Assembly (NCBI GenBank): GCA_018817385.1
Contig: JAHIUA010000005.1
Coordinates: forward strand, 1-64,000
Direction: 5' to 3'
From: Pseudomonadota bacterium
GTDB taxonomy: Bacteria > Desulfobacterota > Desulfobulbia > Desulfobulbales > Desulfocapsaceae
DNA length: 64,000 nucleotides
Shown here: positions 1 through 9,238 of the stretch, piece after piece
Numbering within the stretch: position 1 is the first letter of the stretch
Layout of the letters: every line of letters begins with the position of its first letter
Made by a program: the position numbers and the translations under genes
The notes under the pieces: generated by a model
What the model saw: only the letters and a program-made list of their open reading frames with translations
Database searches by the model: none
What the model was told of the DNA's origin: nothing

Positions 1-379
1 ACTGTTGCGCATTTGATGCATTTCAGAGCGTTTATAACAGGCTTGCCTTTGGCTAGTGTCAATAAGAAATGGATATTGCCGGTAAGTGGCTGAACAACAG
101 GATCTGACGGATAACTATGCCTAACAATAGGTAAATATAGCTATTTTTCAAAGAACAACGGGAACGATGTCCCAATTCGTCAACGATACGTCAGCAATGA
201 ATAAATTCTGGCAGGTTCGGTATTGTAAATTTTTCGCGGTTTCGAATTTATAAGGGGAATCCGGGATGTCTCACGGATTCAGGTTCAATTCTATTGGTGT
301 CTGTGAGGAAGGAGATGCTGTGCTTGCCGGAACCGGAGGGGGAGGTTTTGATGGGTAGGTTGGGGAACCGTTCTGTAAA
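1..379. other. No recognisable gene at window start
   Basis: No supported gene. One plus-strand frame is open from base 1 to a stop near base 94 and could be the tail of a gene beginning outside the window, but about 30 residues are too few to judge. The rest is AT-rich sequence downstream of the minus-strand cyclase gene. No clear terminator hairpin was seen. Confidence 0.4.
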
Positions 380-1471
380 TCAGGAGATAATGCTGTCTTT
401 AACAAAATACATGGATAATTTTCCCTTCCCTTTGACCTCAATACCATTTCTTTTGGTAAAGGTGAAACGATCTTGCAATAATAAATGGGTCGCTTCCGAG
501 ATATTGATTTGCATCGGTGATGAAAGTTCTTCCATGCGAGCGGCAATATTTACTGTATCACCAAAGATATCATAGAGATATTTTTTCGAACCGACTATCC
601 CGCTGACCACGCTGCCACTGTGCATCCCCACTCGGATTTGCCATTGTTGTTTTGACGACTTGTTGCGTTCCTCTAAAAAGTGAATCATTGCTTTTGCCGA
701 CTGGACAACATTGAGGGCATGATGCTTGTTTTCCACAGGGACCCCACAGGCGAAGAGATAGGCGTCACCCATTGTTTTTATCCGCTCACAGGTATGATTT
801 TCGGTTATTTGATCAAATTCTGTGAAGATATCATTTAGCTCGCCTATGATAAATTCGGGTGTAAGTGAGGAGGCGGTGGCGGTGAAGGCGATAATATCAG
901 TAAAACAGACAGTGACTTGATCAAAGGAACGTGGCAGGCAGTTTCCTGTTTCAATTAATTCCCTGGCGACTTGTACTGGAAGGACATTGAGGAGGAGTGA
1001 TTCTGTTTTTTGCTGTTCCTCTTTGAGTTGTCTGTTTTGTTCCGAAAGTTGGTGCTGCAATCGACTGAGTTTCAGGTGGGTGGAGATGCGGGCCAGCACC
1101 TCTTCGTGCTGGAAAGGTTTGGTTATATAGTCCACCCCTCCTGCCTTGAATCCGGTTAACTTGTCCTCCGTCTTATCCAGTGAGCTGATAAAGATGACAG
1201 GGATATCCCTGGTGCGTGCCTCTTCCTTAAGTTGTCTGCAGAGCGTGTATCCATCCATGTCGGGCATCATGATGTCCAAGGCTATGAGGTCAGGCAGGCC
1301 TTGTTGAAGCGTCTCCAGGGCGGCTTTTCCATTCTCTGCACCCCACACTTGGTAACCCTGTCGAGAGAGGAGATTGGACAAGAGGGTACGATTGACCAGA
1401 GAGTCTTCTACAATCAGTATGATTTCCTTTTCTGTCTTCAAGGGAAACAAGGTAGAGGAAGTAGTAGGCAT
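380..1471 (-). CDS. Response regulator-class III adenylate cyclase fusion
   Basis: This 363-residue cytoplasmic protein probably makes cAMP under control of a phosphorelay. Residues ~17-135 are a REC domain (EDS acidic pair, phosphoacceptor Asp in ALDIMMPDMDG, Lys in YITKPF). A Gln/Glu-rich coiled segment (~137-165) leads to a class III nucleotidyl cyclase domain (~183-350). The metal-binding aspartates are seen in CFTDI and MGDAY. The adenine-selecting Lys (ERIKTMGD) and Asp (YDIFGDTVN) and the transition-state Asn/Arg (TVNIAAR) are all present, so adenylate rather than guanylate cyclase is likely. No membrane segment is seen. It stands alone downstream of the efflux genes, and its partner kinase is not obvious. 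A cNMP-binding protein is encoded 30 kb away at the end of the Mla operon. Confidence 0.9.
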   Translation of the reverse strand: MPTTSSTLFPLKTEKEIILIVEDSLVNRTLLSNLLSRQGYQVWGAENGKAALETLQQGLPDLIALDIMMPDMDGYTLCRQLKEEARTRDIPVIFISSLDKTEDKLTGFKAGGVDYITKPFQHEEVLARISTHLKLSRLQHQLSEQNRQLKEEQQKTESLLLNVLPVQVARELIETGNCLPRSFDQVTVCFTDIIAFTATASSLTPEFIIGELNDIFTEFDQITENHTCERIKTMGDAYLFACGVPVENKHHALNVVQSAKAMIHFLEERNKSSKQQWQIRVGMHSGSVVSGIVGSKKYLYDIFGDTVNIAARMEELSSPMQINISEATHLLLQDRFTFTKRNGIEVKGKGKLSMYFVKDSIIS

Positions 1472-1642
1472 AGGGTTTCTAATAAAAGGTCAGGGATGAC
1501 AACCGGTATAGTTGTTTAACATGTATACTCTCTGGGGACGATTATTTTTCTCAGGTACCTACTTACTCTTTCAGGGAGGTCTTGACAAGAGTCCAGGGCT
1601 CTTGGAGGAGCACTATCCTTCGCTTGCTGCCCCTGTTCCTCA

Positions 1643-2992
1643 TCACTGCTGTATTTTTTGTTCTCCGGGTTCGGTCATGTCTGGATACTGGCCTATGGCT
1701 TTTTCCAGGCTGGCCAAGGCCGTGTTGTAACTATAATAGGTTGTTACCAGATTACTCCTGGCTTTGGAAATCCTCAGTTGGGCATCATTAAACTCTATCA
1801 TGTCTCCCAGGCCTGTTTTGTAGCGCTGGTCAGCCAGGTCCAGGTTCTCTTCTGCGAGTGTGAGAATCTCATCGGCCAGAAAAACTGATTCCCGTTGTTC
1901 CTGGGCCAGGAGAAAGCTGTCAGTCACTTCCTGGATGGCAGTCAGCTCGATGTCACGCATCTGGGCCCTGGAACTTCTTAACTTGGATTTGGCCTCGGCG
2001 ACTTCTCCCTGGGTGCGAAAGCCTGAAAAAAACTCCCAGTCCAGGGCCACGCCTACCTGCCACTGGTCTTCCAGGGTTGGCAGGTCTGTGTCGTAGGTAG
2101 TGTAGGCAGCGGTTGCGCCAAGACTTGGCCAGTAGTCGGCCTCGGTGGCTGTAAGTGTTGATTCGGCCGAACGGATCTCTTTTTGGGCCTGCTCAATGTC
2201 GGGGCGTTGGCGAGCGGCCAGCTGCAGCAGTTCTTCTCGTGAAAGCGGCATGGGAGGGAGCAAATGGATAAATTCCTTGAGATCATGATCCTCATCGTCA
2301 ATACGATAGCTCCCGTCTCCAGGCCTCATGCCGATTACCTTCTCCAGGGCGACTTTGGCAGACTTCAGGGCAAAGCGACTTTGGTGTAGCTGCAGTTTGG
2401 CGTTTGTCAGTTCCACTTGGGCATTGGTGACATCAATTTTAGATTTGATCCCGGCCTTAACGTACTCCTTGGCCCGATCATAGTGTTTCTGGTAGCTCTC
2501 GACCTGTTCATTGGTCACCATAATCAGGGAATGTTTTTCCAGGACAGAATAATAGGCGGCTTTAACCCGGTAGACGAGATCGGAACCAACGGAATTCAGT
2601 TGTGCCCTGGCTGCTTCAATCGTATAGCCGCTGGCGGAAATCGCCCCGCTGGTATTGCCAAAATCAAAGAGAAGTTGGCTGGCAGAAATTTTTCCAGCCA
2701 GCAGTCCGGCTTCATCAACGGGGCTCAGATGATTAATATGGATGCGCCCGGCGTTGCCCGTTGCCGTCAACTTAGGCAGGTATCCACTGACGGCCTGGGT
2801 TTTTCTGCTTTCTGCAGACAACACCTGGCTCCGAGCTATGATGACTGTTGGGTTATTACGAAGGGCAATGTTAATAAGGTCTTCGAGAACGAGTTCAGGG
2901 GCTGGGGGTGGTTCGCTGCTGCAGCCGTTATCTGGCAAGCACAGGGAGCAGAGAAGAATGGTGAAGGAAAGTGCTTGGAGTGTAAGGCGCAT
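1643..2992 (-). CDS. TolC-family outer-membrane efflux protein
   Basis: Outer-membrane channel of a tripartite RND pump, 449 residues. The start at 2992 was chosen because the frame stays open far upstream, but that extension only shadows the pump gene and has no export signal. From 2992 the protein opens with a hydrophobic signal segment and Cys residues (CLPDNGCSS) that may be lipidated. Two OEP repeats follow, with the usual features: LEDLINIALRNNPTV near the N-terminus, long helical Gln/Glu/Ala-rich stretches and a second LLQLAARQRPDIEQA repeat. It lies 32 nt downstream of the RND pump gene and is the last gene of the adaptor-pump-channel operon. Confidence 0.9.
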   Translation of the reverse strand: MRLTLQALSFTILLCSLCLPDNGCSSEPPPAPELVLEDLINIALRNNPTVIIARSQVLSAESRKTQAVSGYLPKLTATGNAGRIHINHLSPVDEAGLLAGKISASQLLFDFGNTSGAISASGYTIEAARAQLNSVGSDLVYRVKAAYYSVLEKHSLIMVTNEQVESYQKHYDRAKEYVKAGIKSKIDVTNAQVELTNAKLQLHQSRFALKSAKVALEKVIGMRPGDGSYRIDDEDHDLKEFIHLLPPMPLSREELLQLAARQRPDIEQAQKEIRSAESTLTATEADYWPSLGATAAYTTYDTDLPTLEDQWQVGVALDWEFFSGFRTQGEVAEAKSKLRSSRAQMRDIELTAIQEVTDSFLLAQEQRESVFLADEILTLAEENLDLADQRYKTGLGDMIEFNDAQLRISKARSNLVTTYYSYNTALASLEKAIGQYPDMTEPGEQKIQQ

Positions 2993-3024
2993 GCGTTTAC
3001 CCGTAGAGATGTGTATTAATAATC

Positions 3025-6000
3025 CTAAACCAGCTGTCGATTGCGGACTTCTTCTTCGACACTGACGAATTTTTCTCGAACCGTCTCCAAAAGGACATAG
3101 ATAACGGGAACCAGGAGGGTGGAGACAAAGGTTGCGGCGATCATACCACCCATGATGACAACCCCGATGGAGCGCATGGTCATGGCCCCGGCACCCGCGG
3201 CAAAGGCCAGGGGCAGAACACCAAGGAGAAAGGAGACGATGGTCATCATGATGGGCCGGAATCGCAGGTGAGCGGCATTTTGAGCTGCTTCGATAATGGA
3301 AAAGCCCTCTTCGCGTTGCACTTTGCAGAACTCGATAATGAGAATCGCATTTTTGGTGGACATGCCGATAAGGAGGATCAGTCCCACCTGGGCGAAGAGG
3401 TTGTTGTCGATCCCTGTGACCTGCAGGGCAATCAGGGCTCCGAGCATGACCAGAGGGACGGGAAGAAGGATCATAACAGGCAGTATCCAACTCTCAAACT
3501 GGGCACAGAGAAAGAGGTAGATGGCAACAATGGCAAAGGTGAAGACGTATATGGTCATATTGCCGGCAAGCTTTTCCTGATACGACATGCCGGACCAGTC
3601 ATAGCCATAGGGGCTGCCGGCTGGCAGGGCCTTCTGGGAAAGATCCTCGAGAGCCTTCATGGCCTGACCGGAGCTGTAACCAGGGGCAGCACTGCCATTA
3701 ATGGTGATAGAGCGGTACATATTATAGTGTTGCAGATTTTGGGGACCGGTTTCGAAAGAGACTTTGACCAGAGTGGAAAGCGGCACCATATTGCCCTGAT
3801 AATTTTTGACGAAAAGCTTGTCAATATCCTTGACTTCATTCCTGAATTTTTTGTCAGCCTGGATGTAGACACTATAGATTTTGCCGTATTTGGTGAAGTC
3901 ATTGACATAAAAGGAACCGAAATAGGCCTGCATGGTTGAGTAGAGCTCTGAAATCTCTACTCCCAGAGCGGCTGTCTTTTTTCGGTCGACCTCAATGGAG
4001 AGCATTGGATAATTGGGGGCATAGGAAGTGTAGGCCATCCCGATCCGTGGATCTTTGTTGGCCGCAGCTATGAGTTGCTCGGCATAACTGACAAAGGTGG
4101 TGAGATCTCCGGAGGCATGATCCTGCATGCGGAAGTCGAAACCGCCGACCGAACCCAGTCCGGGGATTCCCGGAATATTGAAGGCACCTACATTGGCATC
4201 GGTGATGGCCTGTCCCTTTCTCTTGATGGCCTTGATAATGGATCCAATCTGCAGTTCCGGGGTCTTGCGTTCTTCCCAGGGGGTGAGGGAGATGAATCCT
4301 GCTCCGGCACTGGAATCCAGAGTGGAACTAAGGATATTATAGCCGTCGATAATGACCAGATCCTTGATTCCGGGAATGGAGCGGATGATTTTTTCAAACT
4401 CGGCCCGGACCTGAGCCGTCCTTTCAATGGATGATCCGGGCTTGAGGTTGAACATCACCAAGAGAGCCCCTTTATCTTCTTCCGGGACAAAGCCGGTGGG
4501 AGTGATGGTGAAGAGGTAGTAGGTGGCGCCAAGGAGGCCCAAAAAGCAAAGCATGACCAGGTAACGGGTCTTGATTAGAAAGCTGACAATGGTGCTGTAG
4601 ATCCTGGTTAGGAGGTCAAAAAAGGTGTCAAACCAGCGGAAGAAAATAAATTTTTGCCTGCCTTTTTTGGCCCGCCTGATAAGAAGAGCGGCCAGGGCCG
4701 GGGAAAGTGTCAGGGCGTTTACTGAGGAAATGAGAACCGAAAAACTGATGGTCAGGGCAAATTGGCGATAGATGGAGCCGGTCAGACCAGGCATGAAGGA
4801 GACCGGGACAAAGACGGCGACCAGGACCAGGGTGGTGGCTATGATGGGTCCGGTGAGCTGCAGCATCGCTTTTTTTACCACCTGAGGAATAGTCAGATCC
4901 GGTTCTTCATCCATCAGCCTTTCCACATTTTCCACCACCAGAATGACGTCATCGACAACGATGCCGATGGCCAGGATGAGGCCGAAGAGGGTCAGAAAGT
5001 TGATGGAAAAACCGCCTGCCTTGAGGATGACAAAGGTTCCTATCAGCGAAACAGGGATGGCAATAATGGCAATAATGGTGGGTCGAATGGAACCAAGGAA
5101 GATGAGGATAGTCAGAACGACCAGGATTACGGCGATGAACAGGGTTTGGATCACGTTGTTGATGGCGACCTCTACAAAGAGGGTCGTATCATAGGGGACG
5201 CTGTATTGAACTCCTTCCGGGAAACGGTTTTTAAGCCCTTCCATCTTCTGAGTAACGGCCTGTCTGATCTGCAGGGAGTTGGAGTCGGGAAGTTGATAGA
5301 TACCGATCATGGCCGCCTCATTTTCATTCAGCCGGGCGTTCCAATCATATTTTTCAGATCCTAACTCCACCTGCGCCACATCTTTGAGATAAACCAGGGT
5401 GCCGTCATCCTTAAATTTGATAACAATATTTTCAAAATCCTTGACCTCGCTGAGGCGGCCTTCGCTGGTGAGGACAAATTCGATCTGCTGATTCTGGTAG
5501 GTGGGGGCGGCACCAATGCGGCCAATGGCTGCCTGCTTATTCTGTGATTGGATGGCGCTTATAATTTCCTGAGGGCTGAGCCCCAGGGACTTTATACGAT
5601 CCGGGTCAAGCCAGAGGCGGATGGAATATTTTTTTTCTCCCAGAATTTCGACCTTGCCGACCCCAGGGATACGGCGTAGTTCGTCTAAGATATTGATATT
5701 GGCAAAGTTACTGAGAAACTTATCATCATAGCGCTCATCACCGGTAATACCGACAAAGCAGACGATGGTGGGCGATTGCTTGTCAACAATGACACCGCGC
5801 TGTCTGACCTCGGCAGGGAGCTGGGGGATCGCCATGGAGACCTTATTCTGGACGTCGACAGCGGCAATGTCGAGATCGTAGCCGGGTTCGAAATAGACAT
5901 CGATGGTGGAGGTGCCGGTGCTGGTGGAGGAGGATTGCATATAGATCATGCCCTTGACCCCGTTGATCTTGTTCTCTAAGGGGCGAGTTACTGTTTCCTC

Positions 6001-6174
6001 TACCGAGTAGGCATTGGCCCCGACATAGCTGGCAGAGACGACAACTGTGGGCGGCGTTACCTCGGGATATTCCTGGATGGGCAGGAGGGTAATACAGACT
6101 GCCCCGGCGAGCACGGTCATCAGGGCGATGACCATGGCAAAGATGGGGCGTTTGATAAAAAATAGGGATAACAT
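3025..6174 (-). CDS. RND efflux pump, AcrB/HAE1 family
   Basis: Inner-membrane proton-driven drug efflux transporter of 1049 residues, the normal length for AcrB-type pumps. It begins with the typical N-terminal helix (FFIKRPIFAMVIAL), followed by the first periplasmic porter region (~35-340) and the TM2-TM6 block. The TM4 proton-relay pair is seen as GIVVDDVILVVENVER. The second porter half follows, and the TM10 lysine appears in GMSTKNAILIIEF. The gene starts 2 nt after the adaptor stop, so the two are probably translationally coupled. The substrate cannot be read from sequence; hydrophobic or amphiphilic compounds are typical of the family. Confidence 0.95.
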   Translation of the reverse strand: MLSLFFIKRPIFAMVIALMTVLAGAVCITLLPIQEYPEVTPPTVVVSASYVGANAYSVEETVTRPLENKINGVKGMIYMQSSSTSTGTSTIDVYFEPGYDLDIAAVDVQNKVSMAIPQLPAEVRQRGVIVDKQSPTIVCFVGITGDERYDDKFLSNFANINILDELRRIPGVGKVEILGEKKYSIRLWLDPDRIKSLGLSPQEIISAIQSQNKQAAIGRIGAAPTYQNQQIEFVLTSEGRLSEVKDFENIVIKFKDDGTLVYLKDVAQVELGSEKYDWNARLNENEAAMIGIYQLPDSNSLQIRQAVTQKMEGLKNRFPEGVQYSVPYDTTLFVEVAINNVIQTLFIAVILVVLTILIFLGSIRPTIIAIIAIPVSLIGTFVILKAGGFSINFLTLFGLILAIGIVVDDVILVVENVERLMDEEPDLTIPQVVKKAMLQLTGPIIATTLVLVAVFVPVSFMPGLTGSIYRQFALTISFSVLISSVNALTLSPALAALLIRRAKKGRQKFIFFRWFDTFFDLLTRIYSTIVSFLIKTRYLVMLCFLGLLGATYYLFTITPTGFVPEEDKGALLVMFNLKPGSSIERTAQVRAEFEKIIRSIPGIKDLVIIDGYNILSSTLDSSAGAGFISLTPWEERKTPELQIGSIIKAIKRKGQAITDANVGAFNIPGIPGLGSVGGFDFRMQDHASGDLTTFVSYAEQLIAAANKDPRIGMAYTSYAPNYPMLSIEVDRKKTAALGVEISELYSTMQAYFGSFYVNDFTKYGKIYSVYIQADKKFRNEVKDIDKLFVKNYQGNMVPLSTLVKVSFETGPQNLQHYNMYRSITINGSAAPGYSSGQAMKALEDLSQKALPAGSPYGYDWSGMSYQEKLAGNMTIYVFTFAIVAIYLFLCAQFESWILPVMILLPVPLVMLGALIALQVTGIDNNLFAQVGLILLIGMSTKNAILIIEFCKVQREEGFSIIEAAQNAAHLRFRPIMMTIVSFLLGVLPLAFAAGAGAMTMRSIGVVIMGGMIAATFVSTLLVPVIYVLLETVREKFVSVEEEVRNRQLV

Positions 6175-6176
6175 GC

Positions 6177-7361
6177 TTACTCCGTGGGCACCATCTGTTG
6201 TTGTTTCATGATTGCCATGACGCCTTTTTCGGCAGTGACATCTTTAGCCGTGACAGTGCTGCCTTGTCTGATCTTTTGCAGTCCTGAAATGATGACCTGG
6301 GCCCCGTCTGCCAGTCCTTCTTGTATCTGCAGGTAAAATCTGCTTTCAAAACCACGGGTGATAGACATTCGTTTGGCTTTCCCCTGAGGGTCAACAACGT
6401 AGAGGAAGCTGCCCTGCTGGTCTTCCATGATTGCACTGGGAGGGACCATCAGCAATTGGGATTGATCCGAGACAAAGACATCTACATAGACAAAGGTGCC
6501 TTCGAGGATGTCATGATCTGGGTTGGGAACAATGGCTCGCATGGTGATGGTGCCCGTCATCCGGTCCACCCGGTTGTCGCCGAAATCGACCTGTCCCTGG
6601 TACGGTTGACGTTGTATCAGCTGGTCACGATTATCAGGGACACGGACTTTGGCGGCCATGGTCTGCCTTGATTTGTGCTGGCGCATGATCTGAAATTCTT
6701 CTTCACTGGGGTTGAAGTAGGCGTACATGGGATCATCGAAGATGATGGTGGTGAGCAAGGTTTTTTCGCCATAGCCGACGAGATTGCCAACATCAACCTG
6801 CCTGCGGCCGATGCGTCCTGATTCTGGAGCGTGGATCTCGGTGTAGCTGAGGTTGAGCTCCGCCTCGTTGATTATGGCCTGGTCAGACTTGATTCGGGCG
6901 CGCAGTTCATCGGCCCTGGCCATATACTGGTCAAGGGTTGCCCGCGGAGCCAGTTCTTTTTCCACCAGAGGTTTGTAGCGTTCCACGTCAGAAATCGCCA
7001 ACTTCAAGGAAGCCATATCCTGTTCCTTTATGGCCTGCGCCTGGTCAAGAATTGCCTGATAGGATGTTTTTTCAATAACAAAAAGTTTCTGGTCCTTTAT
7101 TACGAAGTCGCCATCGTTGAAAAGGACCTCTTCCAGGGTTCCTGATACCCGAGCTCGAATTTCGATGCGTTGAGTAGCTTCTGTCTTTCCCGTGTATTCC
7201 AGCCAGATGGGAACCTTTTCTTTGTGGACGATTATGGTTTCCACAGGCAGTGGTGGTCGTGTGTGGGCGGCTTTTGGTTGATCTTTTTTGTCAGATGAAC
7301 AGGAGGACAGGGTGAGACAGATCCCGAGACAGAGGGAGAGGAGTTGCCAGGTACCAATCAT
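6177..7361 (-). CDS. RND efflux periplasmic adaptor lipoprotein (AcrA-like)
   Basis: Membrane-fusion adaptor linking the pump to the TolC-like channel. The frame is open upstream, but the ATG at 7361 gives a proper lipoprotein signal with lipobox LTLSSC, so 394 residues are annotated. A split biotinyl-lipoyl-like domain flanks an alpha-hairpin (~100-180, rich in Ala/Gln/Glu), followed by beta-barrel and membrane-proximal domains (YTEIHAPESGRIGRRQVDVG is the typical lipoyl half). It is first in the adaptor-pump-channel operon and lies just downstream of a strong terminator that insulates it from the SYLF gene. No dedicated regulator gene is adjacent. Confidence 0.93.
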   Translation of the reverse strand: MIGTWQLLSLCLGICLTLSSCSSDKKDQPKAAHTRPPLPVETIIVHKEKVPIWLEYTGKTEATQRIEIRARVSGTLEEVLFNDGDFVIKDQKLFVIEKTSYQAILDQAQAIKEQDMASLKLAISDVERYKPLVEKELAPRATLDQYMARADELRARIKSDQAIINEAELNLSYTEIHAPESGRIGRRQVDVGNLVGYGEKTLLTTIIFDDPMYAYFNPSEEEFQIMRQHKSRQTMAAKVRVPDNRDQLIQRQPYQGQVDFGDNRVDRMTGTITMRAIVPNPDHDILEGTFVYVDVFVSDQSQLLMVPPSAIMEDQQGSFLYVVDPQGKAKRMSITRGFESRFYLQIQEGLADGAQVIISGLQKIRQGSTVTAKDVTAEKGVMAIMKQQQMVPTE

Positions 7362-7390
7362 TGAATCAATTCCTTCTGCGAAAAAGGTGA

Positions 7391-7435
7391 AAAAAAAAAG
7401 AAAACGACCTGGAAAACCAGGTCGTTTTCTTTTTA
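7391..7435 (-). terminator. Rho-independent terminator after the SYLF gene
   Basis: Perfect 14-bp inverted repeat (7399-7412 with 7417-7430) around an AAAA loop. It is flanked by about ten A on the left and TTTTT on the right, so it can terminate in either direction. It lies between the minus-strand SYLF gene and the efflux operon that follows on the same strand. The long T-run on the minus strand fits termination of the SYLF transcript. Confidence 0.9.
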
Positions 7436-7522
7436 TGGGCTGTTTTTTAGTGATATTGTGTACGACATGGGGCACTGGCCACTCGCTTGACCCTATTGCC
7501 ATACAGCAGGGTGTTGCCGGGC

Positions 7523-8227
7523 TTAATAGTTTACTTTGATGGTTGTTTGTTTACTTTTTTCGCTGACCTGAGCCCGCAGTGCGTCGGCATGAGGGTTTGT
7601 AACCTTCTGTCCGATGGTTATGTCGGTAGGGGAAACAGCTTTTCCATAATAGGCTGTGTTCCTCTTGGTATGGGGGGTTATCACAGCACCTTCGATGGAG
7701 ATCCCGGCAAAGGCCCCTTTGGATCTGGCAAAGGCAAGGATATCTGTAGCTGCTGCTTTGACGCCTGTGCCAACAGGTCCGGTTGCCACCGTGGCATCTG
7801 CTCCAAGCTTAAAGGCTGTGGTCAGCAGAGAATTCATAGCCTTTTCAGTCATGATCATGAGGATGATTTCCGAGGCCTCACCGCCGGCCTGGAGGCCTAA
7901 GGAGACAGCAGCCATGGTATAGAATACAGGGTAGCTCCAGGCACGGGTTTTCATGTCTCTGGAGAGCAGGACCCCTGAGCCGCCTGAACCGCCGAGGACA
8001 AAGCCTGCTTTCAACAACCGGGGGACGATAAAGATCGCCTTGGCGTACTGAACATTATCGCGAAACCAGGTCATGTTCGGATCTTCCTGGAAGCGTTGAA
8101 AGACCATACTGCTCCGTTCGACGAGAGTCCGCGCATCAGAATATTCATTGGCAGAAGCTGTGACAGCGTTGATACTGCCGCTTATCAGAAAGAAAAGGGA
8201 GAGGAGGAAGATCTTAGAGAGTGTCAT
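7523..8227 (-). CDS. Exported SYLF-domain (YSC84/DUF500) lipid-binding protein
   Basis: Predicted exported protein of 234 residues, with a signal peptide ending near ASA. The body matches the SYLF/Ysc84 fold: FQEDPNMTWFRDNVQYAKAI, then IVPRLLKAGFVLGGSGGSGV, the Gly-rich SLGLQAGGEAS, and a late segment KGAFAGISIEGAVITP typical of the family's second half. Eukaryotic SYLF proteins bind phosphoinositides; bacterial members are periplasmic or outer-membrane associated and of unclear role. I placed the start at 8227 rather than at the ATG 12 nt upstream because TGGAG sits at good spacing before it. It is monocistronic, divergent from the YkgJ-like gene. Confidence 0.85.
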   Translation of the reverse strand: MTLSKIFLLSLFFLISGSINAVTASANEYSDARTLVERSSMVFQRFQEDPNMTWFRDNVQYAKAIFIVPRLLKAGFVLGGSGGSGVLLSRDMKTRAWSYPVFYTMAAVSLGLQAGGEASEIILMIMTEKAMNSLLTTAFKLGADATVATGPVGTGVKAAATDILAFARSKGAFAGISIEGAVITPHTKRNTAYYGKAVSPTDITIGQKVTNPHADALRAQVSEKSKQTTIKVNY

Positions 8228-8399
8228 AATATTCTCCATTTTTGCAAGATGAACTGCTATAGTGCTGTTTGTGTGGTTGAATTATCAGATAACCATCTGA
8301 ACCAGCACGTTTTTTTATTATATGTGAAGGGTTGTGGGAAAGTCAACCACAATGCTTGAGAATACTAATTGTACTATGGGCTAAGAAAGAGGAAGAAAT

Positions 8400-9122
8400 A
8401 TGGTTTCACTAAAAGAACAAATTTTGTTGGCAATCTATGAGGAATTTGAGAAATGGGCCAAGGAGGAGAAGACGGTCTGCAGCAAAGGCTGTACTGCCTG
8501 TTGTACTCAAAATGTGACAATGACTGCCGTCGAAGGGGACTTGATCCATCGTCATATCCGTGAGAATGATCAAATGGAGTGGTTTGCCGGGAAACTGCAG
8601 GAAAAAGGAAATACACGGCGTCCGGAAATGACTACCAACGGTTTTGCCGCTGCCTGTCTTCAGGGGGAAGATGTGGAGTCTGGCTCCTCTGGCAATGAAA
8701 GTGTTTGCCCTTTTTTGGAAAATAAGAGCTGCAGTATCTATGCAGTCCGTCCTTTTTCCTGCCGCTGTTTTGTCTCGGAAGAGACCTGTAAGCCGGGAGT
8801 AGCGGCCGTTATTCCTGAGAGCTATCTTTCTGCCTCCACTGCAGTGATGCAGATTGTCGAGCATCTCGGCCAGGGTGAATACTGGGGGAATATGCTTGAT
8901 GTCCTCCTGGCCCTGAGCGATCTTCCGGAAAATAGAAGGTATAACCAATTTCTACCGGCCTCTTTGCCTGATCAGGGGCGTGCGAATCTGGTCAAGGCCT
9001 TACCGCTTCCCGGTTTTTTGTTACTGGAAGAGGAGATGAAAAAAATAGAACCCTTGATTCAGGGAATCTTCACCCATCCGATTGGAGAGAAGAGTATTGA
9101 GGAAATTTTGAACAACAGGTAA
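8400..9122 (+). CDS. YkgJ-family cysteine cluster protein
   Basis: Cytoplasmic 240-residue protein with the Cys pattern of the YkgJ/UPF0153 family. CSKGCTACC lies near residues 28-36 and a second cluster CSIYAVRPFSCRC near 110-122, suggesting binding of Zn or an Fe-S centre. The biochemical role of the family is unknown. The start has a good AAGAGGAAG ribosome site. A long hairpin and then a DUF401 transporter gene follow on the same strand, so the two may be cotranscribed with the hairpin as a processing or attenuation site. Confidence 0.85.
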   Translation: MVSLKEQILLAIYEEFEKWAKEEKTVCSKGCTACCTQNVTMTAVEGDLIHRHIRENDQMEWFAGKLQEKGNTRRPEMTTNGFAAACLQGEDVESGSSGNESVCPFLENKSCSIYAVRPFSCRCFVSEETCKPGVAAVIPESYLSASTAVMQIVEHLGQGEYWGNMLDVLLALSDLPENRRYNQFLPASLPDQGRANLVKALPLPGFLLLEEEMKKIEPLIQGIFTHPIGEKSIEEILNNR

Positions 9123-9140
9123 GGATTGATTCTCGCAGCA

Positions 9141-9189
9141 GCTGAACAGAAAAGGTCTTCCTTTCATAAAGGGCTCTCTTCTGTTCAGC
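9141..9189 (+). promoter_or_regulatory. Large intercistronic hairpin between ykgJ-like and DUF401 genes
   Basis: An exact 11-bp inverted repeat, GCTGAACAGAA (9141-9151) with TTCTGTTCAGC (9179-9189), encloses a smaller CCTTT/AAAGG hairpin. No U-tract follows, so it is not a classic intrinsic terminator. An mRNA-stability or attenuation element is more likely. Confidence 0.55.
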
Positions 9190-9238
9190 CAATTGAAGGT
9201 AGGCTATAGCCTGTTGATTTGATAGAGTAAGGAAAGCA

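Noticed and set aside
2993-3490. N-terminal extension of the TolC-family frame
   Set aside because: Overlaps the RND pump gene, is Arg/His/Cys-rich, and lacks any signal peptide. The true start at 2992 yields an export signal.
8409-8948. 179-residue minus-strand ORF
   Set aside because: Antisense shadow of the YkgJ-like gene, which has a good ribosome site and the family Cys pattern.
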